Origin: Candidatus Trichofilum aggregatum
GTDB taxonomy: Bacteria; Chloroflexota; Anaerolineae; Promineifilales; Promineifilaceae
Direction of reading: 5' to 3'
DNA: 64,000 nt
Assembly: GCA_016716885.1 (NCBI GenBank)
Contig: JADJUV010000043.1
Location: forward strand, 1 to 64,000
In this document: piece after piece, positions 36,471 to 46,195 of the stretch
Numbering within the stretch: position 1 is the stretch's first letter
Layout: every line of letters begins with the position of its first letter
Made by a program: the position numbers and the translations under genes
The notes under the pieces: generated by a model
The model's input: only the letters and a program-made list of their open reading frames with translations
Told to the model about the DNA's origin: nothing
The model's database searches: none

Positions 36471-37747
36471 TTACTGACCTAACAAACCATTCGCCACATT
36501 AATGGCTGGATTGAGGCGGTCAAGGCTTTCGTTAACACCCATACGGGCAACCCCATAGTTCAGAGTGGTTAATGTTCCTCCAGTCTCACATAGGGTGTTG
36601 ATAGCTTCATTGGTTGCCTGACCGTGGTCGGCGGCGTAGAGGTAATCGTTGTAAACCGCTTGCCACTCGGCCGGGATGTCGTTGTAGGTTGTGGTGGTAA
36701 TCAGATCAACATAATAACCCTGGAATTCAACGCATGTGCCGCCTTGTCCCTGGGCCACCCTATCTAAGAATCCCCCTAATTGTTCCAGGGTTGAACGTAA
36801 TCCGACCATGTTATCCCGTAAGGCCGTGGCATTAAACGGAATGGGTGCTGGTCGAGAGGGGGGCAAGGGGGTGGGTGTCGCGGCCGCGGGGGCTGTGCCT
36901 AACGCCATATCATCCCAAATGGCTTCGTTGTGCTTAGGGCGATTGCCCCCGGTAAAAAATGCCCGTATAAGAATGGTAATGCGATCATTGGTGGCTACCG
37001 CATCCACGGAAATGTATTGCCAGGCATCTATGGGCCGCGCAAAACCGGAACAGATCGTTGTGGGTAAAGCGGGATCATCATCGCCAAACGTGTTTATACA
37101 AATTTGGGCCACATAATCCCCAGAGTTCTCGGAAAGTGTCCGATCCTCACCGGTGCTGGACCATATTTTAAGCCACCCCCCCGCGCGGTAGGTCTGCCCG
37201 GAGACCACACCATTAACTGGCTGAAAATAAATGGCACTATTGGGCATTACGGCGGCACTGGCCCCAGAGTGAACAAAATTGGGGTACTCACCTGAACCAT
37301 AAATATAAACTTGACGGACATTAGGGTAGGCAATTCTGGGTTGCCAGTTACTGGCTCCCGCCTCAAAGCCGGGGTTAATAAGTAAGTTTGGGCCAGATGG
37401 AGCGGGGCCACTGGCAGGCAAGGATGCCGGTCTGGCCGTGGCGGTCGGTAAAACGGGAGTAGGCGTGGGGGTTGAGGTAGGTGTGGCGGTAGCCGTGGCT
37501 GTAGGCAATGGGGTTGCCGTGGGGGACGGGGTGGAAGTGGGTGTAGCGGTATCCGTCGCCGTCGCCGTTGCGTGGCGGTGGGGGGTGGGGTGAAGGTGGA
37601 TGAGGGGATGGGTGTGGCGGTCTGCGGCCGCGTGGCCGTCTCTACCACCTCAGCCACCGCCGTCACCGTCGGCGTAACCGGGTCATCCGCACAACCCACC
37701 AACAAAAACACAATACCCAGCAACAAAATAAATGCCAGTTTTCTCAT
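36471..37747 (-). CDS. Pro/Thr-linker lipoprotein with CBM-like domain, frameshifted
   Basis: The start at 37747 gives MRKLAFILLLG and lipobox LVGC. A TPT/TAT-rich linker is interrupted by a one-base loss near 37573 (CACGCAACG where CACGGCAACG keeps the TAT repeat in frame). The other frame then resumes the linker and continues to 36471. The mature region has a jelly-roll-like domain (NLLINPGFEAGASNWQ...IWDDMALG, as in CBM4/9-type modules) and a helical C-terminal part of about 130 residues. It is probably a surface-anchored sugar- or matrix-binding protein. Two palindromes, one on each side of the shift, fit a native gene. Confidence 0.75.
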
Positions 37748-38107
37748 AGCGTAAGCTCCTCTGTCTGGCCCCGGGGGGCGTTTAATGTAAGTGGACGTAC
37801 AGCGGGCGTTGGCTGAAGTAGAGGTTGCCTGCCTCCAGCACGGAGAATAAATTCGGGGCATGTAAGTCCTTTGAAAATGGAACGAGTTATTCTACAACCA
37901 GTCTTGTCGAACTCAAATTATGGTTCTTATTAGTCGGGTTTTTATGTAGACAACAGGGGATTCTGTCACGAATAGTGATAATTGGGTATTAAAAATTTGT
38001 GCTAATTCGTGAAATTCGTGGCAAAAATTTCTGACTCTACCGGTTTTCGGGGGGGAGTGGACGCTTTGGCGGGAACGGGCGGAACCGGCTAAAGCCTCGA
38101 CGCCGGA
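37748..38107. other. Intergenic, nothing definite
   Basis: About 360 bp, AT-rich in the middle (37915-38030), with the dispersed phrase GAAATTCGTGGCAAAAA. Short GC arms around 38050-38100 repeat part of 34.68-34.72 kb (GAGTGGACGCTTTAGCGGGAAC). No gene. Confidence 0.5.
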
Positions 38108-41014
38108 CTAACCCGGGTTGAGGCTTAAATCGGCCAGGATGATGCGGAAGAAGGCCCGTTCGACATGCAAGTAATAGGGGGTAGGTGATTCCGCCCAGGC
38201 CACGATGGTTTGCTCCCCCACGAGAGTAACCATGATGAAGCCGCTCACCTGACTGCCATCGTCAGCCACCCAGGTGAAGTCGGCCCGTTGCCAGGTACGC
38301 TGGCCGAGCACGATCTGGTAGGGGGCTACCGCCTGGAAGGCAGTTTTGTCACTGGTGGAGGCGAGCCAGGTGCGGAGAATGGTATCCGCAGAACGATTCG
38401 CGGCCGCGTCGATTCTTAGCGCCATAAACGTGTGATTACCCGCATCCAGTTGATGCCAGCCATTGGTCTGGGCCACATAACTAAATTCACGGGGATAACT
38501 GAGGCTGAACGCGGGCGTCTCCAACTCCTGCCAGTCGCCAGCAAACGTGGTCATAAGCAGGGGCTGGAACTGCCAGCTACGCACCAATTTATCGGCCACA
38601 TCCAGGGTACGAACCTGCTCACTGGCCGGGCCATCCAGGTCAATCACATAACCGATGCCTTCATACACAAAGGTGAGCAAAACCCCCACATGGTCACCAT
38701 CCGGGCCGGTGTAGCCATAAACGGCATATTGGCTGGCCTGCCCGGCCATCGTCTGCTCCACTTCATACAGCACATCCACCCCACTGAAGGCCGCCAGCGC
38801 TTCATCACGCAACATGGTGGCATTGCGCGGCCCCGCTTCCGGGTAAAAAATAACACGCATGGCCGTCTGTTGGTCGGGGGAGAAGGTGCAAAGGGTGAGG
38901 CTAGCGGTCTGGCAGACGGTGCTATCAATGACCGGACGTTGCCAGCCGGTGGGATACAGAAACTGGAAGCCGAAACCCGGGTCAATGTGAAGCTGGTAGC
39001 CTTCGGCAAGCTGGCTGTTGGCTACGGTTACATCGGTGGTGACCTGATCGAGTTCACCGGGGGAGTTCGCGGCCGCGAAACCCACAAAATAGTCGCCATC
39101 ATCCAGGGGTGTTATCTGCACCGCCAACTCGGCCAGCGTTAATTCCCGCCCCGGCTGGCTCACTATCTGCCCCTGGAACTCCAGATACCAGTTATCTGGT
39201 CGGAAAACCAGGCCACTCTGGGGGGTGAGCGGATAGGGAATACCCGCCTGTACCAGCCAATAACCCAACACCGTGCCGCTGGCCTGATCCCACAAAATCT
39301 GGCTGGCTACGCCCTCTTCCTGCCCCAGTGGATACACCTGCCCGGTCAGGGCCTTCACTGAGGTGAACCCCACCGGCCAGGCCAGCACCCAGTCTCCGCG
39401 CAGGGCATCGGCCAGATAGGGTAACTCGGCGGGCCAGACCAGGAGCGTTTCGTTGAGGCCATCGCCCCAACTGTAGAAGGCTGTACCGTCGTTTAACGTT
39501 TGTGGGCTGGGAACGTAGGGGGTGACTTCCAGCAGTTGGCGGCGGCCGGTGCGATCATAGCGACCGCTGAGTAAATTCACCTGCTCCAGGTCAATGCCCG
39601 CCAGTTCTACCCCTAAAAAGAGAGGATTTTGCCGGTTGATAGCCGTGTCGCCCGGCTCACCCAGGTTGACGGTGGGGGGTAGGGCACTTTTTTGCCATAC
39701 CTGGTAGTAGGTGCTCAACCATTCTGACCAGGCCGGGATGGCGGTTTGATTGACATAATCTGGGTTGAAGGCGGCGGTATTATGGGGAAAGGTGAGGGCG
39801 ATGCCTCTGGCCCACAAGAAAGCTGGCCCGTGTTGTTCGGCGATGATGGTGTTACGAAGGGCGGACATGAGGTTGGTCGCGGCCGCGACCAGAGCGGCAT
39901 CATCCGTCAACTGGCTCACCAGGCTGGCAAAATGCCAGGCATCCAGGGCGGCTATCGGCTCGGCCACCTGGGGGGATAACCAGGCGAAGGCTTCGGCATT
40001 GCGGCGGGCGGCACTGGCGATGGGGGCATGGCGGGCCGGATCATGCAAAAAGGCGTCGGCCAGGATTTCGATGGCGTGCGTGAGGGTAGGAACCTGGGTC
40101 ATGTCTACGGCGACCCAGGAAGCACCTGGCTCTCGGCTGAGTTCTTGTTGGGCGATAGTGGCCTGGGCCAGCGCGGCCGCGTCCGGGGCCGGTGTCGGCG
40201 CCAATAACGTCAGCCATTGCGCCAAATCGAACTGATTGACCAGTCCCGCTGAGGCCACGACCACGCCACTGTGGGGTTGCAACGTCTGTAGCACATCCAC
40301 CTGGGCCATCAAGGAACCCGTAAACAGAACCAGATCGAATTGATCCAGGCCCGTGGTTTGCCGGGCCTGACTGAGGGCTGTGTCTAGCTCCGGCAGGGTG
40401 AGCCGGTCACCCACAGAGGTTTCATCGAGTCCCACTCCGGCCCAACCCGCTCCCGGCCCGGCCATGATGAGGGCCGTGCGATTGGCCGGGGCCGTTTGTA
40501 GGCCCCAGATGAGAAAATCGGCCAGTTGGGTTCCGTCTACCATGTTGATTTCGTCCAGGCTGGCAAGCAATTCCGGGTTGCCGGGTTGCAGGCGGTAGCG
40601 GCGGGCATCGGCAAACCCATCAGGGGCGTTGGTGGGGTGGCGATCTAGTTGAACCAGGAGTTGTACGTTTGCGCCGGGCAGGTTGTTGCTTAACGTGGTG
40701 AGCAGGGCCAGCGGGTCAGCGGCATAAGCCATATCGGCGGGCAGGTAGAAAAGGAGTGTCCAGTCGGGCAGGTCAGGGTTGAGGGTGGCTGTGGCCTGGG
40801 CGGGTGGTTGGGGCCGAGGGGTAGGGGGAGGGGGGAGGGTGGCTGAGGGGAGAGTGGAGGGGGGCGGGGTGAGAGGGGTGGGGGTCGCGGCCGCGGTCCT
40901 CGTCTCACCCAACATTGGGGTCACGGAAGCGTCTGTTCCCGGCTGAGTGCAGGCAGCCAATAAGCATAATAAACCTAAAAACCACAAACTTCGCCGTATA
41001 AGAACCATCGTCAT
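38108..41014 (-). CDS. Large lipoprotein with degenerate clostripain-like (C11) domain
   Basis: The 968-residue protein starts with a signal peptide and lipobox LAAC (Cys22), then a Pro/Thr-rich linker to about 80. Residues 83-450 match the caspase-like C11/clostripain fold: DWTLLFYLPADM, ALIMAGPGAGWAGVGLDE and DLVLFTGSLMAQ. The catalytic His expected in NHGAGW is Pro187, and the Cys expected in DACLMA is Ser234, so it is probably a non-peptidase binding protein. Two C-terminal PsbP-like domains follow (about 700-830, FGFQFLYPTGW; 840-965, FSLSYPREFSY). It is exported and surface-anchored. Five palindromes occur. Confidence 0.8.
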   Translation of the reverse strand: MTMVLIRRSLWFLGLLCLLAACTQPGTDASVTPMLGETRTAAATPTPLTPPPSTLPSATLPPPPTPRPQPPAQATATLNPDLPDWTLLFYLPADMAYAADPLALLTTLSNNLPGANVQLLVQLDRHPTNAPDGFADARRYRLQPGNPELLASLDEINMVDGTQLADFLIWGLQTAPANRTALIMAGPGAGWAGVGLDETSVGDRLTLPELDTALSQARQTTGLDQFDLVLFTGSLMAQVDVLQTLQPHSGVVVASAGLVNQFDLAQWLTLLAPTPAPDAAALAQATIAQQELSREPGASWVAVDMTQVPTLTHAIEILADAFLHDPARHAPIASAARRNAEAFAWLSPQVAEPIAALDAWHFASLVSQLTDDAALVAAATNLMSALRNTIIAEQHGPAFLWARGIALTFPHNTAAFNPDYVNQTAIPAWSEWLSTYYQVWQKSALPPTVNLGEPGDTAINRQNPLFLGVELAGIDLEQVNLLSGRYDRTGRRQLLEVTPYVPSPQTLNDGTAFYSWGDGLNETLLVWPAELPYLADALRGDWVLAWPVGFTSVKALTGQVYPLGQEEGVASQILWDQASGTVLGYWLVQAGIPYPLTPQSGLVFRPDNWYLEFQGQIVSQPGRELTLAELAVQITPLDDGDYFVGFAAANSPGELDQVTTDVTVANSQLAEGYQLHIDPGFGFQFLYPTGWQRPVIDSTVCQTASLTLCTFSPDQQTAMRVIFYPEAGPRNATMLRDEALAAFSGVDVLYEVEQTMAGQASQYAVYGYTGPDGDHVGVLLTFVYEGIGYVIDLDGPASEQVRTLDVADKLVRSWQFQPLLMTTFAGDWQELETPAFSLSYPREFSYVAQTNGWHQLDAGNHTFMALRIDAAANRSADTILRTWLASTSDKTAFQAVAPYQIVLGQRTWQRADFTWVADDGSQVSGFIMVTLVGEQTIVAWAESPTPYYLHVERAFFRIILADLSLNPG

Positions 41015-41312
41015 CCCCTAAAGAGTGCTATAGCTTTCAGGAAAGTCTTTTCCACGGAACTCCTCAATCCCCCGATAAACTTGTCGTGGCCTGATACTGA
41101 AAGCTGGCTAATTATACTGACACCGGTCAACTTGACGTAATATCAGGCAAGATAATTGGAAAACTGTACTGAAAATGGTAGCATTAACTTCAGTTCCTTG
41201 AGTTAACGACGCCACTTTGACGAAAATTAACACGACCTCTGGAAATCTCTCGGTCTCTTAGTCTCCAGAGGTCAGCACAAAACCCCCAATATCCAGTTAA
41301 CGAGCCTCTTCC
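41015..41312. other. Intergenic with GACCTCTGGA hairpin
   Basis: Just under 300 bp between divergent genes. GACCTCTGGA at about 41233 pairs with TCCAGAGGTC at about 41263. A CTCTTCC precedes the PHP start. No ORF or clear promoter. Confidence 0.45.
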
Positions 41313-42371
41313 ATGTTTGAAGTTTCCGGCAACGCCCACATGCACACCCCTTATAGCGACGGCATCAAATGGCACAAAGAGATTGCCGCCGATGCGATTA
41401 AAGCTGGGTTAGATTTTATCATTGTCACCGATCACAATGTGTGGGTGGATGAGATTGAGGGGTATTTTGAGAATGAGCAGGGCAAGGTGTTGATGCTGGT
41501 GGGCGAAGAGGTTCACGATATGCGGCGTGATCCGCAAGTGAACCATTTCCTGGTCTATGGTACGAACAAAGAGATGTCCCGCTACGCCTCAGACCCCCAA
41601 CGGCTGATTGACGAGACCTGCATAGCCAGTGGTTATGGCTTTCTCGCCCATCCCTTTGATCCGCCTCTGCCCGCCTTTCATGAGCCGGATTATAGCTGGC
41701 AGGATTGGCATGTAGAGGGGTTCACGGGGCTGGAAATCTGGAACTATATGTCTGAGTTTAAAGGACTCATCAAGGGCAAGTTGAGTGCTGTGCAGGTGGT
41801 GCTGAACCCGCAGAAGTATATTATGGGACCGGATGCGCAGGTGTTGGCTAAGTGGGATGAGCTATTAGCGCAGGGGAAACGGGTAGCGGCGGTGGGAAAT
41901 AGTGATGCCCACGGCCAAACTTATAACATGGGGCCAATTAAGCGGGTCGTGTTTCCCTATGAATTTCTCTTTCGGGCGGTGAACACGCATTTGCTGTTGC
42001 CCCAGGCTTTGAACGGGGATGTTGCCCATGATAAAGGGCTGATTTTGGAGGCGATAGGCCGCGGCCGCGGCTGGGTCGCCTATGACATGCCTCACCCTAC
42101 CAAAGGGTTCCGCTTCACCGGGCAGGGGTTGAACAAAGGAATCATGGGTGATGATGTGAAACTAGGACATGGGGCCACCCTCCAGGTCATTACGCCCATC
42201 GCCTGCCACATCCGCCTCATCCGGCACGGCCAGGTGGTGGCCGAGGCCCAGAACAGCACCAATTTAACCCATATTCCTGTTGAACCAGGGGCGTACCGGG
42301 TTGAATGTTTTGTCCCTTATTTTGGCAAACGGCGGGGCTGGATATTTAGCAATCCCATTTATTTGCGTTGA
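41313..42371 (+). CDS. PHP-domain metallophosphoesterase-like protein
   Basis: The 352-residue protein has PHP metal ligands: HMHTPYSDG (residues 9-17), VTDHNVW, GEEVH, AHPFDPP and GNSDAHG. PHP proteins hydrolyse phosphoesters with a trinuclear metal site. A C-terminal beta domain (about 265-350) follows. It sits 18 bp before a PlsC-type acyltransferase, and the two may form an operon with the SDR. The substrate is unknown. One palindrome encodes Gly-Arg-Gly-Arg. Confidence 0.85.
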   Translation: MFEVSGNAHMHTPYSDGIKWHKEIAADAIKAGLDFIIVTDHNVWVDEIEGYFENEQGKVLMLVGEEVHDMRRDPQVNHFLVYGTNKEMSRYASDPQRLIDETCIASGYGFLAHPFDPPLPAFHEPDYSWQDWHVEGFTGLEIWNYMSEFKGLIKGKLSAVQVVLNPQKYIMGPDAQVLAKWDELLAQGKRVAAVGNSDAHGQTYNMGPIKRVVFPYEFLFRAVNTHLLLPQALNGDVAHDKGLILEAIGRGRGWVAYDMPHPTKGFRFTGQGLNKGIMGDDVKLGHGATLQVITPIACHIRLIRHGQVVAEAQNSTNLTHIPVEPGAYRVECFVPYFGKRRGWIFSNPIYLR

Positions 42372-42389
42372 GATGAACTCGTAAGAACT

Positions 42390-43160
42390 ATGATACGCGC
42401 TGTGGCCCGTGTGGGATTAATTGCTCTGGTGTTTGTTGTGGGCACACCACTGATTCTGTTGTCATCGTGGCTACCCTTGCGGCCGCGGCAGGCCAAAATC
42501 GGCAACTGGATAGTCGTTATGGGGGCCAAGATCATCCTTTGGGCGTTAAGCATACGGCTACTCATCCACAACGCCGACCGCCTCAAGCGCCATCACGGGT
42601 TCATCTTCCCCAACCACCACTCCGCCCTGGACGTTATCATCCTGGCCGCTTTAACCCCACTCCGTTTTCTCAGCAAGGCCGAAATTCGCACTTTCCCGTT
42701 CCTGGGTTCGATCGCCATCGCCATTGATACCGTCTTTGTGCAACGGGAAGAAAAAGAGTCCCGCGTCGAAGCCCGCAATACCCTGCTAGACACGCCTCGT
42801 TACCCCCCGATTACTTTGTTCCCCGAAGGGGCTATTCTGGTCAAGCCCGAATTGCTCAATCCGTTTCGTTATGGGGAGTTTGAGATTGCCCAGCAAAGCC
42901 AGACGCCGTATATTCCCTGTGTCTTGCGCTACGAACAACGCCCTTTGGTGCACTGGGGGGATGAAAGCATGATTACAAATATCTGGCGCATCGCCAAACG
43001 CCCCGCCGGGTGGTTGACCGTAGAAGTGGTATTGCTCCATGTAGTACACCCCCGGCAAGATAATGATCCGCAATTGCTGGCTTTGGAAACGCATGGGGCT
43101 ATGTTGGCTGTGTTACAGCGGGACGAGAGGCGGCAAGTGATTGTGGAAGAGGGAATTTGA
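42390..43160 (+). CDS. Lysophospholipid acyltransferase (PlsC type)
   Basis: The 256-residue protein has an N-terminal membrane segment (IALVFVVGTPLILLSSWLPL), the HxxxxD motif in NHHSALDV (about 71-78), VFVQREEKESR and FPEGA in place of the usual PEGTR. It is a second PlsC-type enzyme in the window, of a different subtype from 23712-24404. Acyl acceptor unknown. It lies 18 bp after the PHP gene. Confidence 0.85.
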   Translation: MIRAVARVGLIALVFVVGTPLILLSSWLPLRPRQAKIGNWIVVMGAKIILWALSIRLLIHNADRLKRHHGFIFPNHHSALDVIILAALTPLRFLSKAEIRTFPFLGSIAIAIDTVFVQREEKESRVEARNTLLDTPRYPPITLFPEGAILVKPELLNPFRYGEFEIAQQSQTPYIPCVLRYEQRPLVHWGDESMITNIWRIAKRPAGWLTVEVVLLHVVHPRQDNDPQLLALETHGAMLAVLQRDERRQVIVEEGI

Positions 43161-43288
43161 GTGTATCTATATCACCCTCACCCTGCCCCTCTCCACACCG
43201 GGGAGAGGGGACAAACCCCCTCTCCCTCACAGAGAGAAGGGGCGGGGATGAGGGAGAATCGTTTCATTTAATCTGAGTAAACAAATCT

Positions 43289-44089
43289 ATGAACGAAACA
43301 CCGGTTAATGTCGAACGGCCCTTAGAGCCAAAGAAACGCGCTATTGTTGTGGGCGCATCATCGGGAATGGGGGCGGAGTTGGTGCGGGCGCTGGTGGCTG
43401 ATGGGTATCACGCGGCCGCGCTGGCTCGCCGTGAGGCCACCCTGCAAGAGTTGTGTACCGAGATCAACACCCGGGCCAGCCGTAGTCAACCAGGGGCAGG
43501 ACAGGCCTACCCTTATGTGCATAATGTGACGAACAGTGACGAAGTCCCGGCCCTTTTTCAGCAAATTGTCCATGACCTGGGGGGCCTGGATTTGATCATT
43601 TATAACGCCGGGGTGATGCCAGCGGTGGACCTGCATGAATACAATTTTGAGAAGGATAACAGCATGATGCAGGTTAATGTGTTGGGCGCTATTGCCTGGT
43701 TAAACCAGGCCGCCCTGCGTTTTGAGCGCACGGGTCAGGGGCATATTGTGGGGATTTCTTCGGTGGCGGGGGATCGCGGCCGCATCATTTCACCCGTTTA
43801 CAACACCAGCAAGGCCGCCCTCACCACCTATCTGGAAGCGTTACGCAACCGGCTTACCCGGCACGGTATCACGGTGACTACCATTAAACCGGGCCAGGTA
43901 GAGACGGCTATGTTGGAGCATGTGAAGAAACGGTTGTGGGTGATTACGCCAGAGGCCGCGGCCGCGGATATGCTCCAGGCGATTAAAAACAAAAAACAGA
44001 CCGCTTACGTGCCGCGCCGTTGGGGGCCATTCATGCTCATTATCCGGCACATCCCCTCGTTCATCTTCCGCCGCTTAAGCCGCCTTTAG
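43289..44089 (+). CDS. Short-chain dehydrogenase/reductase
   Basis: The 266-residue classical SDR has the Rossmann glycine motif VVGASSGMGAEL (about 16-27), YNAGVMP, catalytic Ser in GISSVAG and the YxxxK motif in YNTSKAAL. The C-terminus (PRRWGPFMLIIRHIPSFIFRRL) is basic and hydrophobic and may touch the membrane, as in SDRs acting on lipids. Context with PlsC suggests lipid metabolism. Three palindromes are present. Confidence 0.88.
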   Translation: MNETPVNVERPLEPKKRAIVVGASSGMGAELVRALVADGYHAAALARREATLQELCTEINTRASRSQPGAGQAYPYVHNVTNSDEVPALFQQIVHDLGGLDLIIYNAGVMPAVDLHEYNFEKDNSMMQVNVLGAIAWLNQAALRFERTGQGHIVGISSVAGDRGRIISPVYNTSKAALTTYLEALRNRLTRHGITVTTIKPGQVETAMLEHVKKRLWVITPEAAAADMLQAIKNKKQTAYVPRRWGPFMLIIRHIPSFIFRRLSRL

Positions 44090-44182
44090 TTGACCTATAG
44101 ACCTCGAAATGATTTGGGGTAGGATGGCGGCAACCTGCCCCGAAACCCAGCTAAACCCCGCCCCAGGGGCGGGAACTTTAAG

Positions 44183-44220
44183 GCCGGTTTTCGAGCGCGT
44201 CGGCGCGCTCGAAAACCGGC
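44183..44220. terminator. Perfect 17-bp hairpin between convergent genes
   Basis: GCCGGTTTTCGAGCGCG at 44183-44199 pairs with 44204-44220 across the loop TCGG. It lies between the SDR stop (44089) and the minus-strand mtaB stop (44304). The flanks carry no long U-tract. Other repeats around it match 22.0 kb (GATGGGTCTTCCGAC). Confidence 0.6.
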
Positions 44221-44303
44221 ACTTGTATTCCCCTTCCCACCGGGAAGGGGGCAGGGGGATGGGTCTTCCGACTAAACCCGCTAACGAGTTGTGTAAAGCT
44301 TTA

Positions 44304-45590
44304 CTAGAGAATGACACCTGACAGCCCCTCTGGGCGGGCGGAGTGGAGCCGGGTGGGTAGCACTTTGTTGGTCAGGTCGGCGGGGCCGTTGGCCTGCACC
44401 CGGATGTAATTATCGGTATAACCGGCCCAGAGCAACCCCCCTTCGTTAGCCCCGATGTTGCTTTCCCAGAGAACGTTGACGACCTGTTCTTCATGCTGTT
44501 GATGAAAGGCCAGACTCAGTTCGTGGCCCAATTGGATGAGGCGATGGGTACGCTCTTTTTTGATGGGTTCTGCAATGTGATGGGGCATGTTCGCGGCCGC
44601 GGTTCCCGGTCTGGCACTGTAGCTAAACACATGCAACCGGGTAAAGTTCATCGCCCGCACAAACGCCAACGTTTCAGCAAACTCCTCTTCTGTTTCCCCC
44701 GGAAACCCCACAATTAAATCCGTGCTCAAGTTCAGGCCAGGAATATGGGTGCGGGCCGCGTGCACCAATTCACCAAAACTAACCTGATTGGTGCGGCGGG
44801 CCATCCGTTTGAGCACCCGGTCGCTGCCCGACTGCAACGGCAGGTGCAGATGTGGCAACAGCCGGGGGTTCTGCCACAGCGCAAAAAAATGGGGGGCGAT
44901 GTCCCACGGTTCTAGTGAGGAGAGGCGTAGGCGGGGAATATCGGTGTGGGTTAAGATGGCCTGAACCAGATCACGCAGACCGGTTTTGTTACCAAAATCA
45001 TGGCCGTAACTGCCCATGTGCACACCCGTCAACACCGCTTCCTGGTAGCCCGCCCCGGCCAAGGCCTGAATCTCCGCTACCACATCGCCCAAATGGCGAC
45101 TGACCCCTTCCCCCCTGGCAATGGTGGTGACACAGAAGGTGCATTTGTTATTGCACCCGTCCTGCACCTTGATGAAGGCGCGGGTGTGGCCCAAACTCCC
45201 TCCCATAAATTCCCGCACCAGTGGCTCCTGATCAAAAATCGGCAAATCAAGCCGGGCTTGTGGGTCGAGCAGTTGGATCAGTTGGGTTTTATGCTGGTTG
45301 GCGACCACCTGGGATACACCATCCAGCCTCTCTAGCTCTTGCGGGGCGATGGTGGCGTAACAGCCGGTTAGAACGATGTTAGCCGCCGGGTTGGCCCGGT
45401 GGAAGCGGCGGGTGAGTTTACGGGCGTCACGCGCGGCTTCGTGGGTGACGGCGCAGGTGTTGAGGATGACGGTATCGGCCGCGGCCGCGTCATCCACCAC
45501 CTCGTGCCCATTCGCCAATAGCTGGCGGGCCATGGTCTCAATTTCACTTTGGTTCAAACGACACCCAATGGTGTCCAGATACACTTTCAT
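44304..45590 (-). CDS. mtaB: tRNA t6A37 methylthiotransferase MtaB-type
   Basis: This radical SAM enzyme adds methylthio to t6A37 of tRNA. From Met at 45590 (MKVYLDTIGCRLNQSE) the protein is 428 residues, the usual MtaB length. It has the N-terminal cluster cysteines (GCRLNQ, NTCAVT, TGCYA), the radical SAM CNNKCTFC motif, and a C-terminal TRAM-like region. MtaB is preferred over MiaB because of CRLNQSE and NTCAVT. Its frame is open upstream through a DinB-like domain without a stop, so a fused 600-residue protein is formally encoded. Confidence 0.88.
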   Translation of the reverse strand: MKVYLDTIGCRLNQSEIETMARQLLANGHEVVDDAAAADTVILNTCAVTHEAARDARKLTRRFHRANPAANIVLTGCYATIAPQELERLDGVSQVVANQHKTQLIQLLDPQARLDLPIFDQEPLVREFMGGSLGHTRAFIKVQDGCNNKCTFCVTTIARGEGVSRHLGDVVAEIQALAGAGYQEAVLTGVHMGSYGHDFGNKTGLRDLVQAILTHTDIPRLRLSSLEPWDIAPHFFALWQNPRLLPHLHLPLQSGSDRVLKRMARRTNQVSFGELVHAARTHIPGLNLSTDLIVGFPGETEEEFAETLAFVRAMNFTRLHVFSYSARPGTAAANMPHHIAEPIKKERTHRLIQLGHELSLAFHQQHEEQVVNVLWESNIGANEGGLLWAGYTDNYIRVQANGPADLTNKVLPTRLHSARPEGLSGVIL

Positions 45591-46106
45591 TCTGCCATTG
45601 TAGCCTGTCGGGTAGATGAGGCAAGGCGTGGTGCGTGGTGCGTAACCCTTACGCACCACCACGCCCAGGTTGTACAGTGTGGGCGAAAGCTGGCTCCGGT
45701 GTTCGGTGGCGTGATTCATCACGTGTTGCAGGAGATCGGCCAGCACTAGCGAGTAACGATTCCCTTGCGTGTTGCTGTAGGTAATCGTTTGGTTCAGGTT
45801 TTCGTCCGTCAATGAATTGACATAACGAAACCAATCAGCTCGAACAGGTTGCCAGGCGGCTTGCACGGCGGCAAAGTCGGCATAATCAGTGGAATTGAGC
45901 AAGTTAGTGGGGCTGTGCCCTTGACAGCGGTTGTACCAAATCCATTCAGCCGTCAGGCTGTGAACCAGCAGGCCGTGAATGGAACCCCAGAAGAAGGGTT
46001 GGGGGGCCTGGTACGCGGCCGCGTCCAGCTTGGCGACACTATTAAACAGATGATCCCAGCCCCAGGCGTTGTAAGCAAACAGCTTTTGTATCCGTAAAGT
46101 TGACAT
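45591..46106 (-). CDS. DinB-like domain, open into mtaB
   Basis: The start at 46106 gives about 172 residues with the DinB/YfiT four-helix fold. A metal triad is suggested by His in LLVHSLTAEWIW and by the two His in HVMNHATEHRSQL. DinB proteins are thiol- or metal-dependent transferases of mostly unknown substrate. There is no stop codon before mtaB's Met. The junction holds an inverted repeat (GTGGTGCGTAA/TTACGCACCAC, about 45631-45655) that looks inserted. Either a genuine fusion or loss of the DinB stop codon by indel. One palindrome near its N-terminus. Confidence 0.7.
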
Positions 46107-46195
46107 AACACACCTCGATTTACGATTTACGATTGACGATTGACGATTGTAGATTGTGATGTTATCGCTTGAATCGTCAATCGTAAATCGTCAAT
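46107..46195. repeat. Tandem and inverted ATTGACGATT repeats
   Basis: Repeats of ACGATT(T/G)ACGATT on one side are complemented by AATCGTCAATCGTAAATC on the other, giving a long imperfect hairpin between two minus-strand genes. No T-run. Confidence 0.5.

Noticed and set aside
28037..44089. FAD oxidase (28.0 kb) and SDR (43.3 kb) as a DprE1-DprE2 pair
   Set aside because: They are 14 kb apart on opposite strands, and both families are broad; no link can be supported.
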